From Alistipes sp. (lineage in GTDB: Bacteria; Bacteroidota; Bacteroidia; Bacteroidales; Rikenellaceae): a stretch of 15,937 bases of DNA. The stretch is from positions 1 through 15,937 of the forward strand of contig JAFYOF010000130.1 of NCBI GenBank assembly GCA_017560305.1, read 5' to 3'. The translations under genes and the position numbers were made by a program. Positions 1 through 6,873 of this stretch are shown here, in pieces (position 1 is the first letter of the stretch; the number at the start of each line of letters is the position of its first letter). The notes under the pieces are model-generated. The model worked only from the letters and a program-made list of their open reading frames with translations. It was not told the DNA's origin and made no database searches.

Positions 1-138
1 AACAGCGTCCAAATGTCTTCCACCGAAGTAGTTGCGAACGCTCTCTACATCAATACCTAATTCATCTGCAATACGCTGTGAGCTACCGCTGGGCAACTTA
101 TCCTTGATACGGCGCAATTCGTTAAATGTAATAATCAT
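1..138 (-). CDS. Small HTH DNA-binding protein, 5' part only
   Basis: The gene runs off the left edge, so only the first 46 codons are visible, reading from the ATG at 138. The protein begins MIITFNELRRIKDKLP and continues with SSQRIADELGID and VESVRNYFGG. This helix-turn-recognition-helix pattern is typical of a small helix-turn-helix protein, and short proteins opening with MITFNELRRIK are, as far as I recall, common in Bacteroidales. It is probably a cytoplasmic DNA-binding protein; its target cannot be told. The start is supported by a promoter-like pair upstream (201-231). The rest of the protein lies outside the window, so a longer multidomain product cannot be excluded. Confidence 0.72.
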   Translation of the reverse strand, partial: MIITFNELRRIKDKLPSGSSQRIADELGIDVESVRNYFGGRHLDAV

Positions 139-200
139 AACAATCTATTTTAAGGTTTATTAATTTTATAAGATTTCAGCATTAAATCTTGTTTGCAACA

Positions 201-231
201 TAAAATTACAACTTTTTTCTTATACTGCAAA
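201..231 (-). promoter_or_regulatory. Probable Bacteroidales-type promoter for the HTH gene
   Basis: On the minus strand TTTG (231-228) is followed after exactly 19 bases by TAATTTTA (208-201). This is one base off the Bacteroidota -7 consensus TAnnTTTG. It would give a 5' leader of roughly 55 bases for the HTH gene. The match is good but the region is very AT-rich, so chance is not negligible. Confidence 0.5.
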
Positions 232-246
232 ATTTAATTCAAAAAA

Positions 247-290
247 AATTAAAAAAAATGAGAATTACCCCTCAGGCAACTCTCATTTTT
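247..290 (-). terminator. Rho-independent terminator of the two-lipoprotein unit
   Basis: The perfect inverted repeat AAAAATGAGA (254-263) / TCTCATTTTT (281-290) extends inward by about three more pairs including a G-T wobble. On the minus strand it is followed by a long T-rich run (258-241). It lies 30 bases past the stop of the 516-residue lipoprotein gene, so it ends that unit before the HTH gene promoter. Confidence 0.8.
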
Positions 291-319
291 CTCTTTTTCA
301 CTATTTCACTACCCTGTCG

Positions 320-1870
320 TTACAACTTTCGCTTCTCGATGAAAATCTGGAACAACAACGGAGAATATGGCTGGATTTCCGAAGTAATTGTTGTTGTCGT
401 TGTAGAATCATCTGTGGTGTAAGAGTTGTTATAATAGTTGTTGTAGTAGTAACTATCATAGTAGTTATTATAGTAATCACCGTAACCATAACCGCCGTAA
501 CCATAGTAGTTGTTATAGTAGTTATTGTAGTAACTGTTGCCATAATAACTGTTGTAATAGTTGTAGTAGTTATAGTAGTCGAGGTAATCCTGCACCGCCG
601 ATGACGAAGAAGAGCTTGTCGTACCCGACACACCCGTTGCTCCATAGGCATTCGACGAGCCTGTGAGAATTGCATTCCACGCGCCGAGCTTCATCTGTGG
701 CAGGGCGTAGGTCCACGCGTCCACATACGAAGTATCGCCATCAACGGTGAAATCCAGAGCCTCATCCTCAGTGGTAATCTCCTCGCCAGCGTAGATAATC
801 TCCTTCACCTCGCGGATGTTAGTATCCACGATAAAGCCATCCATCAGGCGTGTGATATACCAGATGTTTGCCGAATATACCGAGTCGATAGACTCCGCCT
901 TCTCGGGTGCGATACCTGCGCCGAAACGCTTGATGAGCACCTTGTCAATCTCCTCGTTAATCTGATCGAGCGACTTTGTGCCGTAAATCTTACCGCGCGA
1001 GTATGTTGTCTGACCATTGTAGAGCAAAGTATCCTCTCGCAGGCAGTCGAAATTGAGTCGCTTGCGAGGCGTATAATTATAATTAATGTATAGCGCTGCG
1101 ATGGTATCCACCGCCAAACGCCACTTGTCATCGTAAGTCACCTTCTCGCCATTCTCCAGACGCTCGTTCATCTTCGATGCCGACTCCTCGGCAGCCTTAT
1201 CATCCTCTACGATGCCGCCATTAATCGCTGCAAATGACTTAATCCACTTATCCTCATACGCCACTGGGTTGTTGATGTGACCCCACACCTTCAACTCCAC
1301 AATCATTGGGCGATTTGCATCAAGCTCATACTGACCCTCATAACCGCCATCGCCACCCAGAGACTTGTCGCCAGCGGCAACCGATGATGGGAGGTAAAGA
1401 CGCATCTTGCTGCCATAGCGTGCCGCATACTCCTCGCCGTGGATGTTGAGTTTGTTGCGGATTGACATATAGGTACCCTCTGGCATAGAGGTGTTCTCCT
1501 CACCGCAGTAGAGGAAGAATGGCACATAGTGCGTGTGGTCGGTGTAAGAGTTCTGCAAGCGCGCATACTCATCGTTACGGGTCAGCACGATATTGCCCGC
1601 CAGGTCACGGCAAGTCACATCGTAACGCACCCACGCGTTGCTGTGACGCACAGGAAGGCTGTCGGGATGACCCTCATCGAGCAACTCGACATAGTATCCA
1701 CCCATTGGCTGGTAGCAGTCAAGCAGGTCGGGACGATTCTGCTCCATCCACGCCTTGAGTGCGATAGTCTCAATCTCATCGAAAGTCAATTCGTTGCTTT
1801 TAACACACGAAACGAGCGAGAGCATCAATGATGCGCACACTACACAAATTATACGATAAATGAATTTCAT
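320..1870 (-). CDS. Lipoprotein with two FKBP-like domains and a Tyr/Asn-rich loop insertion
   Basis: The 516-residue protein has a lipoprotein signal (MKFIYRIICV...LVSC, Cys22). I read residues about 78-197 as a degenerate FKBP-type peptidyl-prolyl isomerase domain: YGSKMRLYLPSS at 152-163 and a final strand MIVELKVWG at 189-197. It lacks the Tyr of the AYG motif and the Trp of the pocket. Residues about 330-513 look like a second FKBP domain with pocket residues in place: Asp349, Phe374, Trp386, MKLG 393-396, AYGATG 408-413 and SPLLFQIFI 503-511 (Phe507). Between AYGATGVSG and the last strand sits an insertion of about 83 residues: a Ser run (419-424), a Tyr/Asn tract (429-484; 28 Tyr and 14 Asn in 56) and a Thr run (490-494). 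It is probably co-transcribed with the upstream FKBP-like lipoprotein gene (32-base gap). Role inferred: periplasmic folding factor or binding protein. FKBP assignment is by eye. Confidence 0.8.
   Translation of the reverse strand: MKFIYRIICVVCASLMLSLVSCVKSNELTFDEIETIALKAWMEQNRPDLLDCYQPMGGYYVELLDEGHPDSLPVRHSNAWVRYDVTCRDLAGNIVLTRNDEYARLQNSYTDHTHYVPFFLYCGEENTSMPEGTYMSIRNKLNIHGEEYAARYGSKMRLYLPSSVAAGDKSLGGDGGYEGQYELDANRPMIVELKVWGHINNPVAYEDKWIKSFAAINGGIVEDDKAAEESASKMNERLENGEKVTYDDKWRLAVDTIAALYINYNYTPRKRLNFDCLREDTLLYNGQTTYSRGKIYGTKSLDQINEEIDKVLIKRFGAGIAPEKAESIDSVYSANIWYITRLMDGFIVDTNIREVKEIIYAGEEITTEDEALDFTVDGDTSYVDAWTYALPQMKLGAWNAILTGSSNAYGATGVSGTTSSSSSSAVQDYLDYYNYYNYYNSYYGNSYYNNYYNNYYGYGGYGYGDYYNNYYDSYYYNNYYNNSYTTDDSTTTTTITSEIQPYSPLLFQIFIEKRKL
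419..586 (-). repeat. Tandem YYNN-type codon repeat inside the FKBP-like lipoprotein
   Basis: These bases encode residues 429-484, built from irregular YYN, YYNN and YGYG units. On the plus strand this appears as runs of GTAGTTGTTATAGTAG-like text. Units are multiples of three bases, so gain or loss by slippage would keep the frame. It is coding sequence, not a stand-alone satellite: flanking residues on both sides belong to the same FKBP-like domain. Confidence 0.85.
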
Positions 1871-1902
1871 ATCTAAATCAAATCTTTTCTAAATCCTAAA
1901 GG

Positions 1903-2514
1903 TTAATTTTTCGTCACCTTGTCAATGGTGTAGTACCACACCAGCGAGGTGCCCTTCACCACCAGACCCACCGCCTTATTGCCGTAGGCAGCCTCCTGAG
2001 TCATATACACCTCCACCTGGTCAGCCTCTCGGCAACCCACTAACGAGCGCTCAACACCTTTTATTATACTTGTCTCGCCCATTTTCACCACCAGCGGCTC
2101 GGTCGACCAGAATTTGGTATCAAGCCCCTCCGACTCCATCTCTGCCAGCACTGCGGCGTCGTTGGTGTAGTAGACATTACTCAACGAGGGTCTGCTTCCC
2201 GAGAACTTATAGGCTGTAAATGTCAACTCCAACACATCGCCCATCTCCACCTCATTGCGCAGGTCGCGGTCTGTGGCGTAGTATGTTGCTATGTAGCGAT
2301 AGACATCGGGCGTGAGTCGCTCATAAAATGGCGGGTTGTACTCAATCGAGTTCGCCACCTCCTCCTTTGGTATCAGGCGAGGGCTGTGCGACGATGTGAG
2401 GTAACGCTCGATGGTGGTACGCTGCTGCTCGACCTTTATCTGGTCGTCATTGCATCCCACCAAGGCCGTCATAGCCACCGCCACGGCAAAAGTTATAAGC
2501 ACTCTAAATTTCAT
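1903..2514 (-). CDS. FKBP-like lipoprotein
   Basis: The 203-residue product starts at the ATG at 2514 (MKFRVLITFA). An upstream in-frame start at 2574 is ruled out because it lies before the promoter at 2533-2563. The lipobox is LVGC with Cys21. Residues about 88-200 look like one FKBP domain: MGDVLELTFTAY (91-102), a G-rich SIIKGVERSLVGC (149-161) matching the FKBP segment before its central helix, AYG (176-178) and a final strand SLVWYYTIDKV (190-200). The pocket Trp is replaced by Val154, so isomerase activity is doubtful. The general layout recalls small FKBP-like lipoproteins of Bacteroidota, including DUF4827-type and gliding-associated GldI-type ones. I cannot tell which is closest. 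It is first in a probable two-gene unit with the 516-residue lipoprotein. Confidence 0.78.
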   Translation of the reverse strand: MKFRVLITFAVAVAMTALVGCNDDQIKVEQQRTTIERYLTSSHSPRLIPKEEVANSIEYNPPFYERLTPDVYRYIATYYATDRDLRNEVEMGDVLELTFTAYKFSGSRPSLSNVYYTNDAAVLAEMESEGLDTKFWSTEPLVVKMGETSIIKGVERSLVGCREADQVEVYMTQEAAYGNKAVGLVVKGTSLVWYYTIDKVTKN

Positions 2515-2532
2515 ACCAACCCTATAATTCTG

Positions 2533-2563
2533 CAAATTTACGCAAAATAATCTATTCGACAAA
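2533..2563 (-). promoter_or_regulatory. Consensus Bacteroidales promoter for the FKBP-like lipoprotein unit
   Basis: On the minus strand TTTG (2563-2560), 19 bases, then TAAATTTG (2540-2533): a perfect TTTG-N19-TAnnTTTG promoter. The -7 box ends 19 bases before the ATG at 2514, giving a very short leader. It fixes that ATG as the start. Confidence 0.85.
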
Positions 2564-2620
2564 TTTAGCACCAAGAAATATTCATTTTATAAGGTATAAC
2601 CGCCCATTTCCGCCACAACA

Positions 2621-2643
2621 AAGGGGGCACCGAATGCCCCCTT
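2621..2643 (-). terminator. GC-rich terminator hairpin after ruvA
   Basis: A perfect stem AAGGGGGCA (2621-2629) / TGCCCCCTT (2635-2643) with a 5-base loop. On the minus strand it follows the ruvA stop by about 33 bases and is trailed by TTTGTTGT, a modest U-tract. It separates ruvA from the fkp promoter downstream. Confidence 0.72.
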
Positions 2644-2676
2644 GCTGATTTTTATCATATAACAAGATATTCCTTC

Positions 2677-3267
2677 TTACATTCTGCGCAGAGCCTGACG
2701 AACGGCATCCTCAACACTAATCGAGGGCTCATCCTTGAGCAGAGCCTTCACAACCTTTTCGGATGCACCCTTCTGGAAACCGAGCATCACAAGCGCAGCC
2801 ACGGTCTCGTTAAACACCTCATTATCAACTTCACTGCGCTTCTCAACCGCCTTCGCCTCAAGACCCAAATCAATCATCTTGCCATTGAGCTCAACGATAA
2901 TCTTCTGCGCGGTCTTCAAGCCCAAGCCCTTGACATTCTTCAGCAGCACGGCGTTGCCCGTAGAGATGATATTTCTCAACTCTGAAGTCGAATAGGTCGA
3001 GAGAATCATTCGCGCCGTATTGCCGCCCACGCCCGAGACACTGATGAGCAGGCGGAACAACTCACGCTCCTGACGCGTAGCAAAACCATAGAGAATCTGC
3101 GCATCCTCGCGCACCACAAAGTGGACATACAGACGAGTCTGCTCCTGCCCCTCGATGGCGGAGAAAGTCTGCAACGAGATGTGGATATAATAGCCCACGC
3201 CAGCAGCCTCGACAACGGCGTATGTGGGTGATAATTCGGCAAGTGCGCCCGATATATATTCGTACAT
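2677..3267 (-). CDS. ruvA: Holliday junction branch migration protein RuvA
   Basis: RuvA binds four-way DNA junctions as a tetramer and loads the RuvB motor for branch migration in recombinational repair. The 196 residues match the family length. Domain I (1-64) is the OB-fold beginning MYEYISGALAEL, with VVREDAQILYGF at 51-62. Domain II holds two helix-hairpin-helix motifs, LLISVSGVGGNTARMIL (73-89) and LLKNVKGLGLKTAQKII (108-124), whose glycine-rich turns contact DNA backbone. A flexible linker (about 135-150) leads to the C-terminal RuvB-binding helices (150-196). It is divergent from the OmpH-like gene and appears to be a single-gene unit; ruvB and ruvC are not in the window. Confidence 0.97.
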   Translation of the reverse strand: MYEYISGALAELSPTYAVVEAAGVGYYIHISLQTFSAIEGQEQTRLYVHFVVREDAQILYGFATRQERELFRLLISVSGVGGNTARMILSTYSTSELRNIISTGNAVLLKNVKGLGLKTAQKIIVELNGKMIDLGLEAKAVEKRSEVDNEVFNETVAALVMLGFQKGASEKVVKALLKDEPSISVEDAVRQALRRM

Positions 3268-3295
3268 AGTAAGTTAATTTTAATTGCAATGATGA

Positions 3296-3303
3296 CAAAA
3301 TTA
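3296..3303 (-). promoter_or_regulatory. -7 box for ruvA
   Basis: Minus-strand TAATTTTG (3303-3296) fits TAnnTTTG and lies 28 bases before the ruvA ATG. No good TTTG is found at the -33 position. It sits only 12 bases from the opposing -7 box at 3316-3323, so the two divergent promoters overlap. Confidence 0.5.
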
Positions 3304-3315
3304 AATATTTTTTCC

Positions 3316-3323
3316 TATCTTTG
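3316..3323 (+). promoter_or_regulatory. -7 box for the OmpH-like lipoprotein gene
   Basis: TATCTTTG is a perfect -7 element 48 bases before the ATG at 3372. The -33 region is weak (TGAC at the expected place). It rules out the earlier possible start at 3321, which would lie inside the promoter. Confidence 0.65.
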
Positions 3324-3371
3324 TCGATTATTGCGAAAATAATACAAAAAAAATCAAAAAAGAATAGAATT

Positions 3372-3974
3372 ATGAAGAAGATGTTTTTGACTATGTTGGT
3401 TGCTTGCGCAGCACTCGTTGCCTGCCAGCAGAACGCAACAACAGAGGCTACTGCCGAGGGCGAGGCTGCTGCAACAGAGGCTGTTGTAGAGAGCGACTTG
3501 GCTTATGTAAATGTTGACTATGTTCTCGCTGAGAGCGAGATCTACAAGACTGAGGGTGTTGCTTTGCAGGAGAAGACCGAGAAGGCACAGAAGTCTTGGG
3601 CTCAGAAGGAGAAGAACCTCCAGTATGAGGCTACTCAGCTTCAGGAGAAGTATCAGAAGGGTTTGATCACAACCGCTGACGCACAGAAGCAGAGCCAGTC
3701 AATCGAGAAGCGCGCCGCTAACTTCCAGACCAACACTCAGAAGGAGGCTCAGGCACTCGACGAGGAGAATTTCGTATTCACCAACCGCACACAGGATTTG
3801 ATTATGCGTGCTATCAAGGAGGTGAACGCTGAGGGCAAGTACAAGATGATTGTAAACGCATCTGCATTGCTCGACGCAGCCGATGCTTTGAACATCAGCG
3901 ATGCTGTTTTGGCAAAGATGAACGAGCTCTACGCTGCTGAGAAGAACCAGAAGCCAGCAGAGGAGACAAAGTAA
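3372..3974 (+). CDS. OmpH/Skp-family periplasmic chaperone-like lipoprotein
   Basis: The 200-residue protein opens with a lipoprotein signal (MKKMFLTMLVACAALVAC, Cys18). An Ala/Glu/Thr-rich linker (19-42) follows. LAYVNVDYVLAES (43-55) is the family's first strand and turn; it usually reads as xIAYVNxDxLLxxY. A long Lys/Gln/Glu-rich coiled coil (about 63-155) comes next, then KYKMIVNASALLDAADALNISDAVLAKMN (in pieces 156-183), the strand and helix that close the Skp body. Skp-like proteins form trimers that hold unfolded outer-membrane proteins; the lipid anchor would tether this one. The ATG at 3372 was chosen over 3321 because of the promoter and the lipobox spacing. Single-gene unit with its own terminator. 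Confidence 0.88.
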   Translation: MKKMFLTMLVACAALVACQQNATTEATAEGEAAATEAVVESDLAYVNVDYVLAESEIYKTEGVALQEKTEKAQKSWAQKEKNLQYEATQLQEKYQKGLITTADAQKQSQSIEKRAANFQTNTQKEAQALDEENFVFTNRTQDLIMRAIKEVNAEGKYKMIVNASALLDAADALNISDAVLAKMNELYAAEKNQKPAEETK

Positions 3975-3994
3975 TCCTTCCAAAGGAAAAGAGA

Positions 3995-4024
3995 AAAGGC
4001 TACCACACGGTAGCCTTTTTTTTG
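3995..4024 (+). terminator. Bidirectional terminator between convergent genes
   Basis: The stem AAAGGCTACC (3995-4004) / GGTAGCCTTT (4009-4018) has a 4-base loop and a T9 run on the plus strand ending the OmpH-like gene. On the minus strand it is followed by TTTTCTCTTTT, so it can also end the nucleoside-hydrolase-like gene that stops at 4045. Confidence 0.9.
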
Positions 4025-4044
4025 TTATATATAAGTAGCGAAAG

Positions 4045-5064
4045 CTACCTTCTGTTTTTAGGTTTGATTGTTAAAACCTTATGGAAATAATCAAGAATCG
4101 CCTTGCACTGGGCTGGAGTGGCGGTCAGGTAGCGGCACTTGCCATCGGCTGCAGGAGTGAACTGCGTCACACCCTTGCCTACTACCTTTATATTACCCGA
4201 CTCGCTGATTGTGAAGCACTCCGCATCGGGGTAGCAAGCATAATAGGCCGCAATAACATCCCAGGTTGGGCGGTCGTAAGGCATCTGCAAATAGTGTTTG
4301 TAAGCCTCCACCATAGGGTGTGGTTCGCCCCACGCAAAGTCCTGCTCAATGCTTGAGCCCGGGTAGTGCACCTGCTCGCCTAACTGCCAAGGAGTGAAGA
4401 CCATAGGCACGGGCGAAGTCTCAAAGAATGTGCGCGCCGCCTCAAGGTCGTTCCAGACATTATACTCGGCAAATTCGGGAATAGTGAACTCGCCCGCCAT
4501 TACCGAAAAATACTTCACCTTCTTCGCCACCAACTCTCTACCCGAGAGCTTTGAATATTTGTCGGGCGTGCTCTCCAGCAACTGCGCAATAGTGGTCGAA
4601 AAACCGACAGTCACAATCACCACCGAGTTGTCCGCCTCCTTTGCCAGCAATCGGCGATACATATCTACCGCCTCCTCGTAATTCTCCTTCTTCGAGCGGG
4701 CAAACAGAGGCTTTCCCTCAGCATCGGTCATCTGACAGGTCTTGGTGCAGTAGTCCACGCACTCCATATCCGTCACGCACGCCGAGTTCACGCCGATAGG
4801 CATCTTCTTGTAGCCGTACCAGCAGCGCATAATGTCGATATACTCCTTCGAGTGGGGGTTATTCTTATGCACACCCACGCCCAGCAGGCGTATATTGCCC
4901 GCATCCATATTCTTAAAGAGCAGGTCAAGCGCCATCGCATCGTCGATGTCGTTACCCATATCGGTCTCAAAAATCACGGGCGTAGGCTTACCATCACTCG
5001 CCGCCACCGCCACCATCGTGCCACACACAAAAGCAAGGCACAAAAGAATGAAAAGTCGTTTCAT
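4045..5064 (-). CDS. Secreted nucleoside hydrolase-like protein
   Basis: The 339-residue protein has a Sec signal peptide (about 1-22, MKRLFILLCLAFVCGTMVAV). The mature part opens with VIFETDMGNDIDDAMALDLL (30-49), a variant of the Asp cluster that binds calcium and ribose in inosine-uridine nucleoside hydrolases (Asp35, Asp39, Asp41, Asp42). Further family-like stretches are VIVTVGFSTTIAQLL (149-163), AEYNVWNDLEAA (199-210), with the Asn/Asp pair near the pocket, and RPTWDVIAAYY (265-275), carrying the late Asp269. Such enzymes split nucleosides into base and ribose; secreted Bacteroidales members may act on other N-glycosides, so substrate is open. It has its own -7 box (5089-5096) just downstream of the deiminase-family gene. 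Confidence 0.85.
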   Translation of the reverse strand: MKRLFILLCLAFVCGTMVAVAASDGKPTPVIFETDMGNDIDDAMALDLLFKNMDAGNIRLLGVGVHKNNPHSKEYIDIMRCWYGYKKMPIGVNSACVTDMECVDYCTKTCQMTDAEGKPLFARSKKENYEEAVDMYRRLLAKEADNSVVIVTVGFSTTIAQLLESTPDKYSKLSGRELVAKKVKYFSVMAGEFTIPEFAEYNVWNDLEAARTFFETSPVPMVFTPWQLGEQVHYPGSSIEQDFAWGEPHPMVEAYKHYLQMPYDRPTWDVIAAYYACYPDAECFTISESGNIKVVGKGVTQFTPAADGKCRYLTATPAQCKAILDYFHKVLTIKPKNRR

Positions 5065-5088
5065 AATATGTAATGTTTTAGATTATAG

Positions 5089-5096
5089 CAAATATA
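5089..5096 (-). promoter_or_regulatory. -7 box for the nucleoside hydrolase-like gene
   Basis: Minus-strand TATATTTG (5096-5089) is a perfect -7 element, 24 bases before the ATG at 5064. Its -33 region would fall inside the last codons of the upstream gene and has no clear TTTG, so read-through from upstream may also contribute. Confidence 0.55.
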
Positions 5097-5107
5097 GCAA
5101 GAATTTC

Positions 5108-5968
5108 CTATCTTAACTCACTATTATCCCTCTTTTCTATATATTCCCAAGTCACACAATGCAACGCACCGCCTTTGTTTATCAGCGGTTTTGCGTATAT
5201 CGGGATAATTTTCAGGTCGGGGAATAATTTTCCAAAAGTCTCAACTGCCGCCAAATCATTCCCGCAATCAAAATTCTCCGACAAACAAGGGAGCAAAATT
5301 GCATTCGGCAACCTTAAATAATTCAGATAGCACCAAGAATCTTTATCCTCCTCACAACGATATTCAAGTTCCACTACATCAAAGTGCGCACCCAAAATCT
5401 TCACGAGTCGTTTATGAAAATCTTTTCCTGTACGCCTCCAGCAACTATTCAGCAACACCCTTCCATCACCCAGATATGAAACCATTCCATCCGCGTGACC
5501 ACACTCATCCCGCATATCCCACGGCAGAAGCACAATCTCTGCGCACAAACTCCTCTCAAGATGATTCACCAAATAGGACAATGACCATTTCGGGTTTTCC
5601 ATAAGAATCTTATCGGTCATCAAAACCTTATTATCGCAACGAACATAATTTCCGCCATCAAAAACAATATCCATATTGGTCGGCGTGAAAAGATTCAACC
5701 CTCGGCACGCATCATCCTGATTGGTTATATATTGCTCATAACCCTCTGTTTCAACCAAATAGTCTGGGCGATATTGATATTTGGAGTATGTGCCATCATC
5801 AGAAATCAACACTGGCATATAGTCCCTACACCAATAATCATTAGTAAACCTCAACTCACGATGTTCTATCTGCAAATCCTCAAGCGCATTGTGTATTGCC
5901 TCGGCTATGCCTGCGGTATTTTTTGTCGTCCGCAGATATTCAGAAGTATATATAATCGGTTTAGTCAT
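5108..5968 (-). CDS. Agmatine/peptidylarginine deiminase family enzyme
   Basis: The 286-residue protein belongs to the guanidino-group-modifying family (PAD_porph type). Numbering from the ATG at 5968, the diagnostic motifs are FTNDYWCRDYMPV (41-53, RD pair), DIVFDGGNYV (100-109), DECGHADGMVSYL (154-166, catalytic His158 and Asp160) and KGGALHCVTWEY (265-276, nucleophile Cys271). Members hydrolyse agmatine to N-carbamoylputrescine or citrullinate peptidyl arginine. At 286 residues it is shorter than typical agmatine deiminase (about 350-370), so substrate is uncertain. No signal peptide, hence cytoplasmic. A TTG at 5980 is in frame 12 bases earlier, overlapping the previous stop; the ATG, 8 bases past that stop, is the simpler start. 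It is translationally close to the gene at 5977-6633. Codon use is AT-richer than flanking genes. Confidence 0.82.
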   Translation of the reverse strand: MTKPIIYTSEYLRTTKNTAGIAEAIHNALEDLQIEHRELRFTNDYWCRDYMPVLISDDGTYSKYQYRPDYLVETEGYEQYITNQDDACRGLNLFTPTNMDIVFDGGNYVRCDNKVLMTDKILMENPKWSLSYLVNHLERSLCAEIVLLPWDMRDECGHADGMVSYLGDGRVLLNSCWRRTGKDFHKRLVKILGAHFDVVELEYRCEEDKDSWCYLNYLRLPNAILLPCLSENFDCGNDLAAVETFGKLFPDLKIIPIYAKPLINKGGALHCVTWEYIEKRDNSELR

Positions 5969-5976
5969 ATCACATA

Positions 5977-6633
5977 TCAAATTTCATCCAAACGAGTAAA
6001 ACTCCATTGCCTGTCACATTTCTCCTTTAACTCTGGCTCCTTCGGCACGATGTACTCCGTTTCACTTTTCGACTTAAAAACACCTTGGCGCGATTTTATA
6101 AAGAGGCCCGTTTTTTGTTCTCGCCACGCTGGAACCCACTCTACTTTACTATTACCCACCAACGAAAAGCCGTTTAGCAAAATATATAAGTAAGTTGATT
6201 GAGTATTAAAACAATACTTTTCGCTTCTCTCAAACCTCCCTTTACTTGAATTCCATTTTAGATATTTGCCATCTTTACCCACCACTTCATAGGCGCGGAT
6301 GAGGGCGGATGCTCGATATTGACCCTCTCTTTCAAATGTGATATCAAACCCCGAATTGTGGGCGTGCAAAGTCATAATCGGGAAATATGGAACATCTATG
6401 CTTTCATCCACATTTTTCCCGTTTCGATGGTAGACGATTGGGTCGTGAACTCCCACCGCAGTTTCACTATGGAAATAAAACTCCACTGTTCGAATATATA
6501 TTTTATACTCATCACGAACATTTATATGTCCTCCATAGAGAAATGCCGGCGCAAGGTCATAAAACTCTTTATAAAGTTCCGATTCATCCGTACTGCCTTG
6601 AAAATTATTCAGGCGAGAAAACAAACTATTCAT
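5977..6633 (-). CDS. Uncharacterised protein, faintly AAG-type DNA glycosylase-like
   Basis: I do not firmly recognise this 218-residue protein. From the ATG at 6633 it begins MNSLFSRLNNF. A stretch at 29-72 reads like the start of the 3-methyladenine (AAG/MPG) DNA glycosylase fold: LAPAFLYGGHINV (27-39, cf. a leading LAxxLLGk segment), IRTVEFYFHS (47-56, cf. the RIVExEAY segment with catalytic Glu; here Glu51 and Tyr53), HDPIVYHRNG (63-72, cf. DxAxHxxxG) and ALIRAYEV (110-117, cf. VLIRAxEP). The Tyr-rich DNA-intercalating region is not recognisable; LHAHNSGFDITF (89-100) stands there. So the link is a remote-homology guess. The longer in-frame start at 6717 is rejected because a perfect -7 box lies at 6656-6663. 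First gene of a probable unit with the deiminase-family gene. Confidence 0.7.
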   Translation of the reverse strand: MNSLFSRLNNFQGSTDESELYKEFYDLAPAFLYGGHINVRDEYKIYIRTVEFYFHSETAVGVHDPIVYHRNGKNVDESIDVPYFPIMTLHAHNSGFDITFEREGQYRASALIRAYEVVGKDGKYLKWNSSKGRFERSEKYCFNTQSTYLYILLNGFSLVGNSKVEWVPAWREQKTGLFIKSRQGVFKSKSETEYIVPKEPELKEKCDRQWSFTRLDEI

Positions 6634-6655
6634 AAGGTGAGATTTAGCGATTAAG

Positions 6656-6663
6656 CAAAGATA
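6656..6663 (-). promoter_or_regulatory. -7 box deciding the start of the 218-residue protein
   Basis: Minus-strand TATCTTTG (6663-6656) is a perfect -7 element, 22 bases before the ATG at 6633. The -33 region is weak. It places the in-frame start at 6717 upstream of transcription. Confidence 0.6.
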
Positions 6664-6776
6664 CTCATTTTTGACGCAATTATCCACCCTTTCCCGACAA
6701 AAAGGTTTCGTTGTCATTTTTCAATGACTCTTATAATATTTTATTTTTCACAATGCCCTACAAACAAAGCAAAATT

Positions 6777-6807
6777 TTTGAGTTGTAGAATTTTTGTACT
6801 ATATTTG
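6777..6807 (+). promoter_or_regulatory. Consensus Bacteroidales promoter for rho
   Basis: TTTG (6777-6780), 19 bases, TATATTTG (6800-6807): a perfect match to the primary sigma consensus. The ATG follows at 6874, leaving a leader of about 60 bases in which I see no strong hairpin. The rest of the 240-base gap between the divergent genes (6634-6873) holds only this and the opposing -7 box. Confidence 0.88.
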
Positions 6808-6873
6808 CATCGTCATTCATAGGCAGAGAGTCTACTGCCGAAAAAATCAGAAAATTATATAAACACTCACAAT

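Noticed and set aside
419..586. Possible CRISPR array or satellite
   Set aside because: Repeat units are short multiples of codons without unique spacers, and the whole tract is open in a frame belonging to a real protein.
301..675. Thr/Met-rich open frame on the minus strand overlapping the Tyr/Asn tract
   Set aside because: It is the same tandem repeat read in another frame; the lipoprotein frame has a signal peptide and FKBP-like flanks on both sides.
3321..3371. Earlier start for the OmpH-like protein
   Set aside because: The start overlaps the -7 box at 3316-3323 and would bury the lipoprotein signal 17 residues inside the protein.
5969..5980. TTG start for the deiminase-family enzyme overlapping the upstream stop
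   Set aside because: An ATG 12 bases later gives ordinary spacing and loses only four non-conserved residues; still possible but less likely.
6634..6717. N-terminal extension of 28 codons on the 218-residue protein
   Set aside because: A perfect -7 box at 6656-6663 lies inside it, so the extension would be upstream of transcription.
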